Shown here: positions 46,561 to 58,310 of the stretch, piece by piece
Layout: each line of letters begins with the position of its first letter
Numbering within the stretch: position 1 is the first letter of the stretch
NCBI RefSeq assembly: GCF_023856365.1
Contig: NC_064551.1
Coordinates: 20,708,349 to 20,772,348 of the forward strand
Direction of reading: 5' to 3'
Length of the DNA: 64,000 nt
From: Brienomyrus brachyistius
Lineage: Eukaryota > Chordata > Actinopteri > Osteoglossiformes > Mormyridae
Made by a program: the position numbers and the translations under genes
The notes under the pieces: generated by a model
The model's input: the letters and a program-made list of their open reading frames with translations, nothing else
The model's database searches: none
What the model was told of the DNA's origin: nothing

Positions 46561-46639
46561 GTCGGTTATGTAAAACCGGGCGACAGGACCTGATATCAAG
46601 AAAGAATAACCTGTATATGCATGGCCCATTATTACTTAA

Positions 46640-46840
46640 GGTGTGACTCGCACACTGCCATGTGTTTAAATTAATCGATTAATTATGTTAATTGAGCGGG
46701 GATTGAGGAAGTACAGATGCCATCTGGAGCGCTCATTTTTCTGCTGGCTTCTCCAAACAGAGACCCCATGGTCAGCCAAGAGGGAGACCTTTCTTGTTTT
46801 GACGAATTAATATTCCTGTACACAAGTTCAGCGTTTCCCC
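46640..46840. promoter_or_regulatory. CNE-like block with clustered TTAAT sites
   Basis: AAATTAATCGATTAATTATG at about 46668-46687 packs several homeodomain cores into 20 bp. CAGATGCCATCTGG (two E-boxes) follows near 46711-46724, then GACGAATTAATATTCC. This is one of the densest homeodomain/E-box clusters in the window. Confidence 0.35.
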
Positions 46841-47777
46841 CCCTAAAGTGAGAAAACATATAGTGTTTATCTAAATCAGCACCAGACCTAATTTTCTTTA
46901 AAAAAAAAAAAACTGACAAAGAAACAGTGTAATCAGCAACTGAATGCTGTTTTGAACTGATTAGAAATATCCACGAGTTTCCGACAGGAGCGATTGGCTC
47001 AGTAATCTGACACATCACATTGACCAAAACAAACCAGTGCTCCCAGTTTCACGAAACGACAGTGAATTTCACTTAGAAATACCCAGTTATAGAAGCGTAA
47101 TCCGAACTCAAGCCACTCGACAGGACGCTACGGAAATTTATGACGTGCTAAATATTTCCTTTGTTCCTCCCAGTGGTAGCCTGCTGTAGCAATTAGGGCA
47201 CTAGTGACTGCATGTGTTCATTATGGGTTTTACTGGTTTCCAGTGACCGTTTACAGTTTCCAGAGAAGGCTGTTTCCTTCCTGCTGCACTGGACCGGGGG
47301 CCGAAAGCAGAAACGCAGACCTACGTCCGCCCATCGATCCTGGCTCTATCCCGCGTCTCAGCTGGGAATCGGTTCGGTTTTCTCGCTTGCGGCTTTCCGC
47401 CACTACGGAACGCACAGCTGTCGACGGGCGCAGAGTAATGTCCCAAAACTGGTCTCGCGGGATGCACTCATACCCGTGGGAAGACATTAGACAGATATAA
47501 CCTACTTAGTGCCTTATGGGTCAATTACCAGTCGTGGAACGCTCTCAGTTAGGTGTGAAGGTAAAAACACGGTCGTAAAACATTAACCTGCTCATGAGAT
47601 CATATATCAAACTACAGGAAAGCGAAAATTTATATTGTTTGTTTATGCATATACGTGTAAATTTACTCATGCTCCTTTTCATAACCACTGGCAACGCCAC
47701 CGATATCGGACGATATTGCCTGGCAGACGATTGCAACGCGACAATGTACGGACTACTTTATTTATTTATTTTTTTAG
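46841..47777. other. Presumed intron sequence before the terminal exon
   Basis: No exon was recognised with confidence. Overlapping frames of 78-98 codons at 47204-47500 on both strands are CpG-containing but lack splice context. The last 30 bp are T-rich and form the polypyrimidine tract of the next exon. Confidence 0.4.
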
Positions 47778-47954
47778 TTTCACGATGCTCCCGTGCAGAG
47801 CGCGCTGAAAATCTGCCACCGTGGGAAGTCGCATGACAGCAGCCCTGAAGTAAAAGCGGCTCCTCCACCATTTGGGAAACCCATTGAGGAGCTGGAATGG
47901 GACGAGCTTAGCGACACGGAGGGAGATTGTAGTAATGATAATAAGTCATGCTGA
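47778..47954 (+). CDS. Terminal coding exon, 58 residues, unidentified protein
   Basis: This is the best-supported coding sequence here. A T-rich tract ending TTTATTTTTTTAG gives a strong acceptor, and the 177 bp after it are open in phase 0 to a TGA. The peptide begins FHDAPVQSALKICHRGK, passes a short proline stretch (AAPPPFGKPI) and ends in an acidic, polar tail, EELEWDELSDTEGD then CSNDNKSC. Lysine/serine-rich linker, proline turn and acidic tryptophan-containing C-terminus are typical of the disordered end of an intracellular protein; no signal peptide or membrane segment is present. I do not recognise the family. Earlier exons must lie upstream, and none could be joined with confidence. 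No AATAAA follows closely, so the 3' UTR is unplaced. Chance is possible but composition argues against it. Confidence 0.5.
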   Translation, partial: FHDAPVQSALKICHRGKSHDSSPEVKAAPPPFGKPIEELEWDELSDTEGDCSNDNKSC

Positions 47955-48725
47955 CATTCTTCAGTGTCACATGCCTACTGTGATACAAAATGACTTGGCC
48001 TGTCTTTCACTGATTATTTTTATACTTTGTTTGACAGACACTTCTGGAAATGTCTTCTTGTTCTACGTCGTCAGCACAGTCCCAGGCAAAAGTTTCTTAC
48101 ATATCTATAAATACTACTGAGCTAAATGGCATTTTCTCACCCCTCATAAGAATCATGGGGCCTGACTTGGCAAGATACTAAACTTTTTTTTTCACCCCCC
48201 CTCCAAGTAACAGCTGTCTAAAAAAATAGACCCACCTGGTCCTGTCCTCCACAAAACAACTTCTGAGAAAAGAACCCTTTAAATTAGTTCTTGCTAATTA
48301 GCAACAAAAGAAATGTCAACAGGCGAAGGTCCTTTAATTCCTTCAGGTCGACGCTTCCCCTAGAGGGTCATATGGCTTGCGTGGTCTGTTAGTCTAAGGT
48401 GGGTGGGAGGGTTTGGGGAGGGAGGAGTAGGGAGGGGGCCAGGGGTCAAGCCTACGAGCACCCCTGCCAAGCCCTCACATGGACATGCTCAGGGAGATTT
48501 TTGGATCAACCACCGTCCTAGCTATTTTGAGCTTCGGTCGGCCTGAATTTTAAATTTATTTTGACGATTCTGTCAATCACCTCACAAAGTTATTGTTTGA
48601 CTGCACACCAATTGGGTCTCTTACACTTAGCGTTTGGAAGGAAACGGAGGTTGCTGGGTAGGACGGGGGAGAATACTGGTCCAACATCTCCAGTCCCCGA
48701 TATGCTATCATATAAATCTTTCAGT
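47955..48725. other. Possible 3' UTR and following noncoding DNA
   Basis: AT-rich after the stop codon; a TATAAATAC word near 48108 is the nearest polyadenylation-like signal and is weak. The rest holds no supported gene. Confidence 0.35.
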
Positions 48726-48749
48726 GTCTCTCTCTCTCTCTCTCTCTCT
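48726..48749. repeat. (TC)n microsatellite
   Basis: About eleven TC dinucleotides. Confidence 0.95.
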
Positions 48750-48939
48750 GTCAGTACTGCTGAATATTTCAGGTTCTGAAACATAACTGAGTCCCGATAT
48801 CCTTTTTCCTCCACGGGTCAGCACGTCTCGTGTTACCGATTTTATTGATATATCGACCGGGTCTCGCATCTGTGCACCAAGCACCGGTTGCGGCCTTTAA
48901 TGCCAGTTCTTAGTATACCGATTCCCTCACCACTCAGGC

Positions 48940-49215
48940 CGTGACGTCGGCGGGGGCTAATCTGCGCCGTGCCATGCCAGCGGGGGAATGTGACACCGTG
49001 TCCATTCCTCAACGTTCATGCCACAGGATGCCAGGCCAGTGAGGAGCACTGGCTCTCGGTGGGGGAACGCCCGGCGGGGAACGCTGTCACGTAGAGGCGC
49101 TGTCCCAGGAAACGTAATCGCCGGGGGAGCTGTCGGTGGGGAATGCTGTCTCCTGCCGTGGTGCCACTGGAAACCGTATCGCGGGAGGTGCTGTTACTGG
49201 AGGTGGGCGTAACCA
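48940..49215. repeat. CpG-containing degenerate repeat
   Basis: Loosely repeated words GGGGAACGCTGTC, GGGGAATGCTGTC, AGGAAACGTAATCGC and TGGAAACCGTATCGC at about 60-bp spacing suggest an old duplication. CpG is frequent. Open frames on both strands (64-117 codons) follow from low stop density. Confidence 0.45.
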
Positions 49216-52200
49216 GCACGGCTGCCACACTGCAGGCACCACTGCGTGTCAGATTGACAGCATATTGTTGCCGGGTTGTCCCCCTCCTGCTGTTTTTTTT
49301 TTTTTTTCCCCTAGACATGTTGGTAGAAGGTGAGCACAGTAAGCAAATGACATCATGCCTTCTTTCCATTGTGTGGTAAATTGCAGCAGGTACGGGGAGG
49401 GGAAATTAACCAGACGTCGCACATTTGGTGACTCACATGCTGGTTTCCGTCAGTGACAGTACCAGTAGCTAAGTAAACTTTAAATGTCAATCTGATTTTT
49501 GAGATTGAGGCAAAACTTAGGAAAATATTTTAAAAATTCAACCAAGGAAAAAGTATTTGGGTCCAACAATGCTTTTATTGTTCAACGGTTCTACCAAGAC
49601 AAAAATCATTCCCAAGTGTTGCATCACATGCGCCTGAACACCCTAATGTATATTTGAGAGTTGATTCAAGGTGATTCTTTTTTTTTCTTGTCCCCTTAGT
49701 TTAGTGTATCTGGTCAAAGGGAGGCCAGAGCATGGATCTGGAGTGTCTTGACTAGTATAACAAGCTCAGGGAGCTGTACTGATCCAAAGTCTACTAGGCA
49801 ACTGTCCATACCACAAAATGGAACCAGTGCTGAAACGCTTGGCTCCCTGTGTTTGGAGAAGGGGGCTGGTGTGGAGAGGGGGGGGGGTGGAAATTTGGCT
49901 TGTGTTAGAGAACATTCCAGAGAACAAACAACGAAAGTGCCCGGGAGAACTTTAAACAAATCATATAAATGCAGAAAACACCGTGTAATTTGTAAACCAG
50001 CTCGCTTGATCAGGCAGAAACGCTGATGTCACCATCCTTCATACGTTCGTACACAGAGCAGACTTTCCACAAAACCAGGCCGCATCGGGGAAAAAAAAAA
50101 ACGTTCTGCAGCATTCGGAGTAAGACTCCAAATAAATGTTTTAGTAACGAAACAAAGGAATCTGACAGCGGTCTGCCGAATGCGTAAAATTCAGGACACT
50201 TCTTTAAAAAAAAAAAAAAAAAGTTGTATTGTAGCACACAGAAACCAATCTCTGCTATTGTAACAATAGAATAGATTACAATGTTCTGTAGATGAAATAA
50301 CTAGAGTTGAGGTCAACAGAAAAAGTCACTGGTCACCAGGGCACTTTGACTTCCAGTTTCCGAAGGTTGTTCTCTAGTTGGGAGTCATTGTGGAAGGCAG
50401 CCTGATTTTGGAAGCATAGAACAGATTGGGAAATTCTTGAAAACACACCAGTGTTAAAACAGGATATTCACATGCAGACTATTTGAGCCAGAATATTACC
50501 CCAAACCTCAAGATGCAAACCTGTCCGTATGCCTGAACCAGTACCTTAAGGGCTAGGTCATCACAGCTGACTTTCCAAAGCAATTAATATTTCTAATGCT
50601 TTGAAAATCTGTCAATAAATCTCAATGAAGCCTATGATGCAACATTTTCCCCCCCGACAGCTGCGGGGTCCTGAAGTGCTGCATGAATGATTCCTAGGCG
50701 GCTTTCAAATGCTTAAGTTTTTCTACCTGTAAAAGTTCAAAGAATCCAGTACAGGAAAAGCAACAAAGACAACCAGTGTTTTTCAATATCACACCGTATA
50801 TACAAAAACATTTACAAAATAAAACCACTGGCTAAGAAAATATAACGGTAAAATTACTAATTTTCGTGAAACCTTTTTTAAACTTGATTATGATGTATTG
50901 GATTATACACATTTACGTTTTCCATAGATTTATGTCGCCGTGGTTAGAAGATAAATGGATGTATTTACGTTAACATTATATACACGCATATGCTGCCCCA
51001 CATGGCGGTCCAGACCACGGATCTTGTTGTTCCTGTTTTAAGTCCCTTGAGCACGATTCCAGGCGTGAATATGTCGAGAAAAAACATCCGGCTATATAAA
51101 TAGTCAGAAATGATAAGTTGCTTTGGATGAAAGTGTCACCCGTGTAAGTAGCTGCAACATACGCCATACGTTAGCGTCCAGATTAATTCCATTTTGACCC
51201 CCGCCATCATGCCTCTTTGAACAGGCTTCATATATCAATGCGTATATTTAAAAGACAACAGAAGCAGCTATACTGAACTTGCTATACATGAAAAGAAAAA
51301 TCTGCGTGACGGTTTTATTAAATTACATATATCAAATCTGATATATTCATAAAAATATTTCATTATAACTACGTTGTACTGTGATTGGGATCTTTATTGT
51401 TATAATTACTGCTTTCTGTTTGCCATGGCACAAAACATTAAAATTAAGTTTACTGCAGCCGCTTAAATGCAGGAACGGATGTACAACAAAACTGAAATTG
51501 GTTATCTTTGTTGCTGTTTTTGGAAACCAGACTTGTGGGTTTTTTATTGATTGTTCTCGGTCATATGCTCGCGGAATGCATTCAATTCAAAATAAACATT
51601 TCTATTTTTTATCCATATTGATAACACACTTTACTTTCTAAATGAATGGCCGTGCAGTTCCTGGTCATGACTCACCACACGACATCGCCTAGTCTCTACT
51701 TCTTAATGTCTAAGGCCGGTATTTTATTTGAAGAGAGAAAACATAACGCGGCTTGGTTGATTTTAGAACACAGAAGCCAGTTTATTTACAAAACTTTAAC
51801 CGAAATGTACTTCGAGACAAACGGGAAGCCCTCGATCGTTATGTACACAGATCGCCAGTAACGTGAACACTTATTGAGACTCTAAAGACCGCCAACGCCC
51901 GGGTGTCCCGGTCCGTGAAAAACCTCGAGAAAGCAGTAGTTCAAGCGGATCTACCTTAATGCATTTGATTAGTCCATGTATTTAAGAATACTTCTCAAAC
52001 GATTAAATTAAACAGAGGGCCAAGCGAAAAGCAACGGATACACCATACAACATAATTCAAGATAAAGGGCGGTCTTAACTAACTGCAAAACACAGTCAAA
52101 ACTATTTTGCATTGCCATATTGTTGTGAAAGCGAAATAGAGTAAGAAATGCAATATATAAATATCAGAGCTCTAGGGCTATTGCGGACTCAACTATTAAT

Positions 52201-52239
52201 AAGAAATTCATTTCAGATTCCTCAGCCCTTCCCTGCTGT
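49216..52239. other. AT-rich noncoding DNA
   Basis: T15 at about 49292-49306, A17 at about 50206-50222. An ATG frame of 71 codons at 51646-51861 (ending SIVMYTDRQ) lies 400-650 bp upstream of the candidate promoter and reads like protein, but has no splice evidence. No gene is called. Confidence 0.35.
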
Positions 52240-52279
52240 ATCCCATTAATGTTGAACCCTTGCCAAATGGTTTCCGCAT

Positions 52280-52345
52280 GGCAGCTGCCGCGCATGCGCT
52301 CTGCCATGTGATTAAATTGGCTGCTGCGCCAGGACCTTAATACTG
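52280..52345 (+). promoter_or_regulatory. Candidate promoter: NRF1 motif and inverted CCAAT
   Basis: A perfect NRF1-type palindrome, GCGCATGCGC, at 52290-52299 is followed by an inverted CCAAT box (ATTGG, 52316-52320) and CTGCTGCGCCAGG. An E-box CAGCTG lies at 52283-52288. NRF1 plus CCAAT is a common TATA-less vertebrate promoter architecture. The start site is not defined. Confidence 0.4.
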
Positions 52346-52737
52346 AGGCGTGTTAGAGTGTATTTTGAGAAACTTTTGTACCGAATTGCAAAAAAAAGGA
52401 TTTTGGAAGAAAAAAACTTTTCACGGTGCAAGGCAGCGTTTTGCACAACGATCGCACAGAATTGTTCTTAACGTGAATTATTTATCTTTAATTTATTTTG
52501 CGATCTTTCTTGTTTTGCTATCATTGCTACAGTTATCGGGCAGTATCTATAGGCAGCCCGACTGCTGGAACACCGAAGAAGTACATCATTTCATTGACAG
52601 CGCTGGGAGAAGCGAACAAGCTTTTAATTCCCATCGCCCTAAGAGCTATCCTGGGATGACAGTATCGATGGAATGAATATATGAAGCGGAGAATAAGTGG
52701 GATATTTTATTGAAGCTTCGGAGATCTACCACGTCAG
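52346..52737 (+). other. Candidate 5' leader exon (noncoding)
   Basis: The sequence immediately downstream of the NRF1/CCAAT block is open for 108 codons in one frame, but that frame starts only from GTG. Its first methionine is near its end, in GMTVSME, so translation of the whole frame is unlikely. The open frame includes a hydrophobic run (IYFAIFLVLLSLLQLSG) of no proven meaning. A donor-like ACGTCAG followed by gtcagg sits at 52737/52738. I read this as a probable noncoding first exon of a + strand gene whose next exons could be at 56839 and 63945. Without transcript data this is a model. Confidence 0.3.
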
Positions 52738-55700
52738 GTCAGGATACTTATATTTCTTTAGCCAATGTGCTTCTAATTTGTATTGATTTACTTTAATATT
52801 ATAAAATCACTGTTAAACGCAGAATGCATTTATTTGTAAACCGGTGAACTGTCGCTCCTTCGAGATAACCTATTAACTATACAGCAAATTAATTGGCAAT
52901 TCATAGTAAATTTTAACGGACTTAAAACTGCTGACGCGCTACAAGTTCGAAGGTTTAATATTTACGCGAACTTTCGCCTTCAGTTAACTTGTCGGGAGAT
53001 GAATGGTTATTATTTTGTGGTCGATTTGTTGTATATTGTCGTATCAAAAACTTCCCACTAAAATGAGAAAGGCATAATTTATTTCTGGTAAAATAGAATT
53101 ATACCAAATAAACGTACGAGCACACGAAAACCCACGTATAATGTGAATTTGAACAGCTTTACATTATGTTCTATTAATATAAATAATTTTGCTTACTAAA
53201 AAAAATACTTGCTATGGTGTGGTAACAAGAAGTTATTAAATTTTAATACATTACCAAAATAATTTTTAAGACAGCCGGGGGATTTTAATTTATCCACTTT
53301 GCAAGAAAATTAAATTCACCGCTTGTTTATATGTTTGTTTGTTTGTTTTGTTATTTATTTATTTTAAAAAACACCGACTTGGCTTGTCCGTGCCTAAGCG
53401 CAGTGAGCCTGAATTTGTCACATTTCTGCGCGATGTCTTGTTTGTTTGTTCGTCTGTGGCTTCAGTTTTTACTTTGAGGCAGGATCTCTCTCCGGGTCCA
53501 CGTGGAGTTTGTGTTCATACTTGATATGTAGGAAATAGGATTCTCATCCTGACACTACGGGTCCTACGTTCAACCTCAGTTGAAACTTGGCTGTCAGCCT
53601 GTCTTGCTGTCATTACAGACACTTCAAAAATCTGATACCTCAGAAAACATACAGGTTGAATTTCGCATTAAGGGCTTATACTTAACACGTATTTATTCAC
53701 GACCCACTTCTTTTGTTTTGGGAGCTCCGGACAGTTTTATTTGGAGCACGACGTACCCATTATTCGTTCGAGGCCTAAACTGATTCGGACTTTGGAAATA
53801 TCTTTTCTAAAAAAAACAATCACAAGTTAGTCTCACACGAGAATAATATAATGGCTTATATTCGTAAATGTTTTTAGTGCGAATAATTGATTTTTAGGCC
53901 TTACCACGCATTGCCATATAATCATAAATTGGCTTGGGGAAGACTGAATACTGATTGACGGACATAAATAAGATTAAATAGCGGGTCCTCTGATATTAAC
54001 ATCTGTGTTGAGGTAACGTTTGGTAGAGTCTTGATTTCAGTGATGTTAACGAATTTACAAAAATAAACATCACGAAATTGTAGGGCGTGTCCTTACATTA
54101 TTTACACTTTCAACTAATTAAACTCTAATCACAGTGAATATATAAATGTAAAATTATTACTGTGACTCTTACACTCTCAAAAGAAGGAATATGTCGCAGT
54201 CTTTTAGTATGAACGCGATAGCCTACTTGAATACACATTATCTGGTGTTAAAGCCATTGTACCTTTGGAAGCTGTAGAATTATTTGTGATATATTCCTTT
54301 CTTTATTAGGCCTATGACGCTGGTTGTGTAACCTTCTCCGAAACATTTTTACTTCAGGTTTGGTACTGAGAGACACATAAAGACCGATATTAAAAATTCT
54401 TGCTTTAAAATTTATTATCGTCTTTAAAATTGAGTATAAATATTCTCGTGTATTTTCGGTGTTTTTTGCGTTAATATCTGGAGGCATAATCAAGGTGTAC
54501 GTATTGTTTAATTTTAGAAACGCCCTCATGTCAGGTGTTAAAGTATTACATTCTTACATATGCGTGTACTAGATATTAATTTGCAGACTATTTTATATTT
54601 CATTGCGGGGCGAATGCGTGTTTCTTTTAGTAAAGGAAACTGATGTTTAAGAATGGGGAATCTGAACCCTTATTTTTCTTTGCGCCATTTAAAAGGAATC
54701 CTGAGGAAGTTACGGTATTTCCTGCTGACATTTTGTAGTATAAAGAAATTAATTTCATTTAGACGTAAACGGTTGTTTTAACTGTTTGTAATGTAATACT
54801 TTCAGTGTCAAATTAATCAAAATGGTATAATATATTGCACAATAAACCCTCCCTTTATCAAGAAGAATAGCAGTTACGATTGTATGATATGCCGCCATTT
54901 AGTTGTATTGGCCATCACGCGCTGAAAGTTAAAAATAAAAATAACACATTTATTAGAGATGGCAGAAATATTGCTGAGGTTGGTATCATTCTGCATGAAA
55001 AGTTTAATACCAACCTTTTTTAATGGAATAATTGCTTATAAAAATCACAGTGCACTAAATAAGATATGTGTAAATGTCCTCAGTAGAGGTTTCAGATAAC
55101 AGGAGAAAATCAATTCATCATGTCTAACCTTCAAGCTGAAGCATTATTGTCTTTGGTTTCAGATGAAGAGGAGCTGAAAATAATTAAAAAGCACTGTTCT
55201 CCTAGGAGGACACAGCAGAATACACCTTTTTTTTCCCTCTTACTCCCTTCACATGCATCATCCGTTCTCTATTCGGACAGTTGTTAAGAACAAAGAGCGG
55301 CAGAGCTGTATTTGAGCAGTATGAGACTGTAAGACCGCCTTTCCACGGAGAGAGAAGCCCTCCAGAAGACAGTGGGGGGGCACCAGCAGAGCGGGGAAAC
55401 TGTTGGACAGGCTTGCATGCGATGTTGGGTGTTTATGGTATACAGACTGGCCTGTGTGTGCCGTGAAATCGGGACGTAGGCGGGAGGGGGAACAGTAGCT
55501 TATTCAGTGAAGGTCGAGGCTTCGTCTGAGCTTAATGCCGCAAATGTACTTGAGCGTATTTGTCTGAGGGAAGGCCGCTAGTTCGCCTGTGGGTGACCTG
55601 GCTGTTCATGTGAGAGGCCCACACCTGGTACACACCTGGCCATCACTGTGCTCAGTTCCTCAGGTAGAGGCCTATGAATCTGTGCCCCAAGGGCATAGAT

Positions 55701-56838
55701 CCTCCCTGTCTCTCGCAATACTGTCACCGGCTCTCAAAGGCAAATGAAATCCTCTCTCCAGTGCAGGCAGTGTTGTCTCGTCCCCCTCGTCCCCCCCCCT
55801 CCCTAACCCATTTGTGCTCTACCCACCACACCTGAGTGCGACTGCTTCAGTTTGTTATAAGAAAAGAAAAAAAAAAACAGGTAGCGCCCTGACAGCTATT
55901 AGAAGTCACGTATGTGGGATTTTGTATAATAAACGAGTTGCGCTGCTAATGAAGCATTAGTTTTTAGGGCTGTGCAGTCCCCCCCCCCCCCTCCCCAGCC
56001 CCACTTGGTGTGTAAAAGTTGAGGCTTTGATCGAGCCACCTGGGAAATGCCAAGGTCCCAGGGACGCGGTGCTGCTCAGCACTGGGGGCCCCGGCAGCCC
56101 ACTGCGCCACATGGGGGGGGGGTGGCTGGGGCGCTACCCAGTGGCTGGTGCAGCTTTGCAGTTTCTGCTGCTCCTGAGCTGCTGTTCGTCTCTGCAGAAA
56201 TATGAAAAATACAGCCTTTACCCTTTTTTTAGTGTTTAACAGAGTGATAGCTATTGTAGATCTGCAGCCAAAAACGAGGAAGACAACTTATTTGTTCTAC
56301 CCAGTTTTTGTTATTGTGCAAGACCGTGATATTATTGGCTTCTGGAGAATTCTCCTGGCATTACAGTTGTGGACACTGCCCTCCCAGTCGAACTTGTCAA
56401 TTTTCTGCCTCAACATTAAGGGGAATGGGTGACTTACTGCAACACATTATAATCAGCTTAATGATGTCATGAGGAATAATAAAGTACATGTCAACGGTGT
56501 GGTGAGATTGTTACGCAGGTGGCTTTAATTAAGTTTGTCTGTTTCGCATAATCCTTAGAAAACGCACTCGGGCTCAATGACGGGACAAGCTGAGGTGGTT
56601 CCCTTGTTTACCTTATTGGGGGGGGCTGGTCTTTGTATGCGAGACTGCAGCCGCTGCCGTGCCGGTTCTCCTGCTGTGCCCCCGGCAGAGTTGGCATGGT
56701 CGCACTCGTGATTTCGGCTCACTCTGAAGCGAGGTGGCCAGTCGGCACGCGGGGTGCCTGCACCCGGTTTCTATCTGATTGTGAGAACTCGGGCATGCTC
56801 TGCCTGCCCCGTCTGACACCATCTCTGCATGCCTACAG
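52738..56838. other. Presumed intron, AT-rich
   Basis: No gene or recognised repeat in most of it. C13 at 55979-55991 with more short C and G runs to 56120. Several forkhead/homeodomain-like AT-rich stretches occur but are not distinctive. Confidence 0.35.
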
Positions 56839-56923
56839 AAGTTTGACTGGATCCCAGGAGAGGACTGGAAGGACTGGAAGCACAGGCCCTATGGAAAACA
56901 CACACGATCTCAATGAGCAGTCG
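56839..56923 (+). other. Candidate internal exon, 85 bp, canonical splice sites
   Basis: The acceptor CATCTCTGCATGCCTACAG has a good pyrimidine tract, and the donor CAGTCG followed by gtgagt is near-consensus. One frame is open throughout (SLTGSQERTGRTGSTG, then PMENTHDLNEQS). The internal ATG of MENTHDLNEQS could be a start or an upstream ORF. If joined to the exon at 63945 in this frame, translation stops after DFAM, so as part of that gene it would be leader. The protein, if any, is not recognised. Intron spacing (about 4 kb before, 7 kb after) is ordinary. Confidence 0.35.
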
Positions 56924-57009
56924 GTGAGTCTTGCAGTACTGCCCCCATCACTCTTATGGCAATGTGTCTACTATCTCCATTTTTACTCGACAAACTGTGT
57001 TGTCTCTCC

Positions 57010-57255
57010 TCTTAAAGCAGTGAGTTCTGTCTTTCATTTTCCCTTTAATAAATGAGTCCCCTCTCTCCCCATATACAAATAAGTACCTTAGTCCCCCCTT
57101 TTCTCCTTATATGTGTCCCCGTTCCCCTTTAAAAATGTCCCTCTGCTGTTCCATTTCCCCTTAAAGCAATGAGTAATGTCTTCTGCTTTTCCCTTAAGTA
57201 AGTCAGTACTCTGTCCCCATAAACCTGCGAGTATTCTCTCCCCTTTACGGGAAGC
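57010..57255. repeat. Degenerate pyrimidine-rich tandem repeat
   Basis: Five to six irregular copies of a unit of about 35-40 bp containing CCTTAAAGCAATGAGT and TGTCTTCTGCTTTTCCC, separated by TCCCC words. Confidence 0.7.
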
Positions 57256-58237
57256 TACCATGAAAGCCAAAGAGAATGAAACATTTTAAACTACAGCTAT
57301 CAATTCTTATATTTCATGAATGACAGTAGTAGGTATTATTGATACTTATTTAGAAATAATATAGGTTAGAATGTTTACTATAACAGGCATTTTAGATATG
57401 TTTGTGAATATAAACTCCTGTAAATATTTGTCATTCCTTTATTTAATGTTTGTATCATTATATATGGTTTTCAAATTAGTATTGAATGTATTCATATATC
57501 AAATTTTGCCTGAAATCAATGTTTCTGATATGAAACTACCCTTTTTGGCTTCGGATGGCTTAGAGCAGTTTTCATTTGCCCTTTTTGATATACAAGTCAG
57601 TTTGATTGCATTAGACATGCGATGCATGGAGGTATAGCAGATTTTATTATTCTGATGTTAAAATTATTAAATGCTGAACTCTCTTGTCACTTATCACGCT
57701 AAGCCTGGGCGTTTAATCTGGGGTTTTTAAGCTGACATGTCTGAGAACCACGAAAAGTAACAAGATGCTAAACGTCCCCGGCAATGTCCAGTAGTCATGG
57801 TCTTTTGAGCTTGAAGGCCACCCCGGCTTGTGAGAGTTGGGTGGGCAGAGCTGATGGAGGTGACTTTAATCTGAAGCAGATGTCTCAAATATGGCTGCAC
57901 ACGGGAGCCATATGCCAACCATGACGGAAAATGGGCCTCGCTGGCGCTGGAAGACGAGTGTGCGTGAAGCGGCGACACGCAGGGAATTGTATGGACCCGA
58001 ACCAACCCTCTCACGTTACGGTCTTGAGTGGTTGTTTGAAACGTACTTTTAAATTTTTTTTTTTTTTTTTATATGCTGTACGCTTAATCGCTCAACTATT
58101 TTTAGGACGTCACGGTTACCGTGTTGAGAGTCATAGCAACACGTTTCGGCAAGTGTGCTTGCACTGTTTCCTTAAATTTAGCGTTTTGGCAAGGTGAACT
58201 ACAGCATCTGAAGTCGTGATTTCATGTGCCGTGCACC

Positions 58238-58238
<1 letters not shown>
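57256..58238. other. AT-rich noncoding DNA
   Basis: No supported gene. T18 near 58053-58070. Confidence 0.4.

Positions 58239-58308
<70 letters not shown>
58239..58308. repeat. (GT)n(AT)n compound microsatellite
   Basis: About thirteen GT then about twenty-one TA dinucleotides, followed by TTATTA words. Alternating purine-pyrimidine DNA prone to Z-form or cruciform structure. Confidence 0.95.
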
Positions 58309-58310
<2 letters not shown>

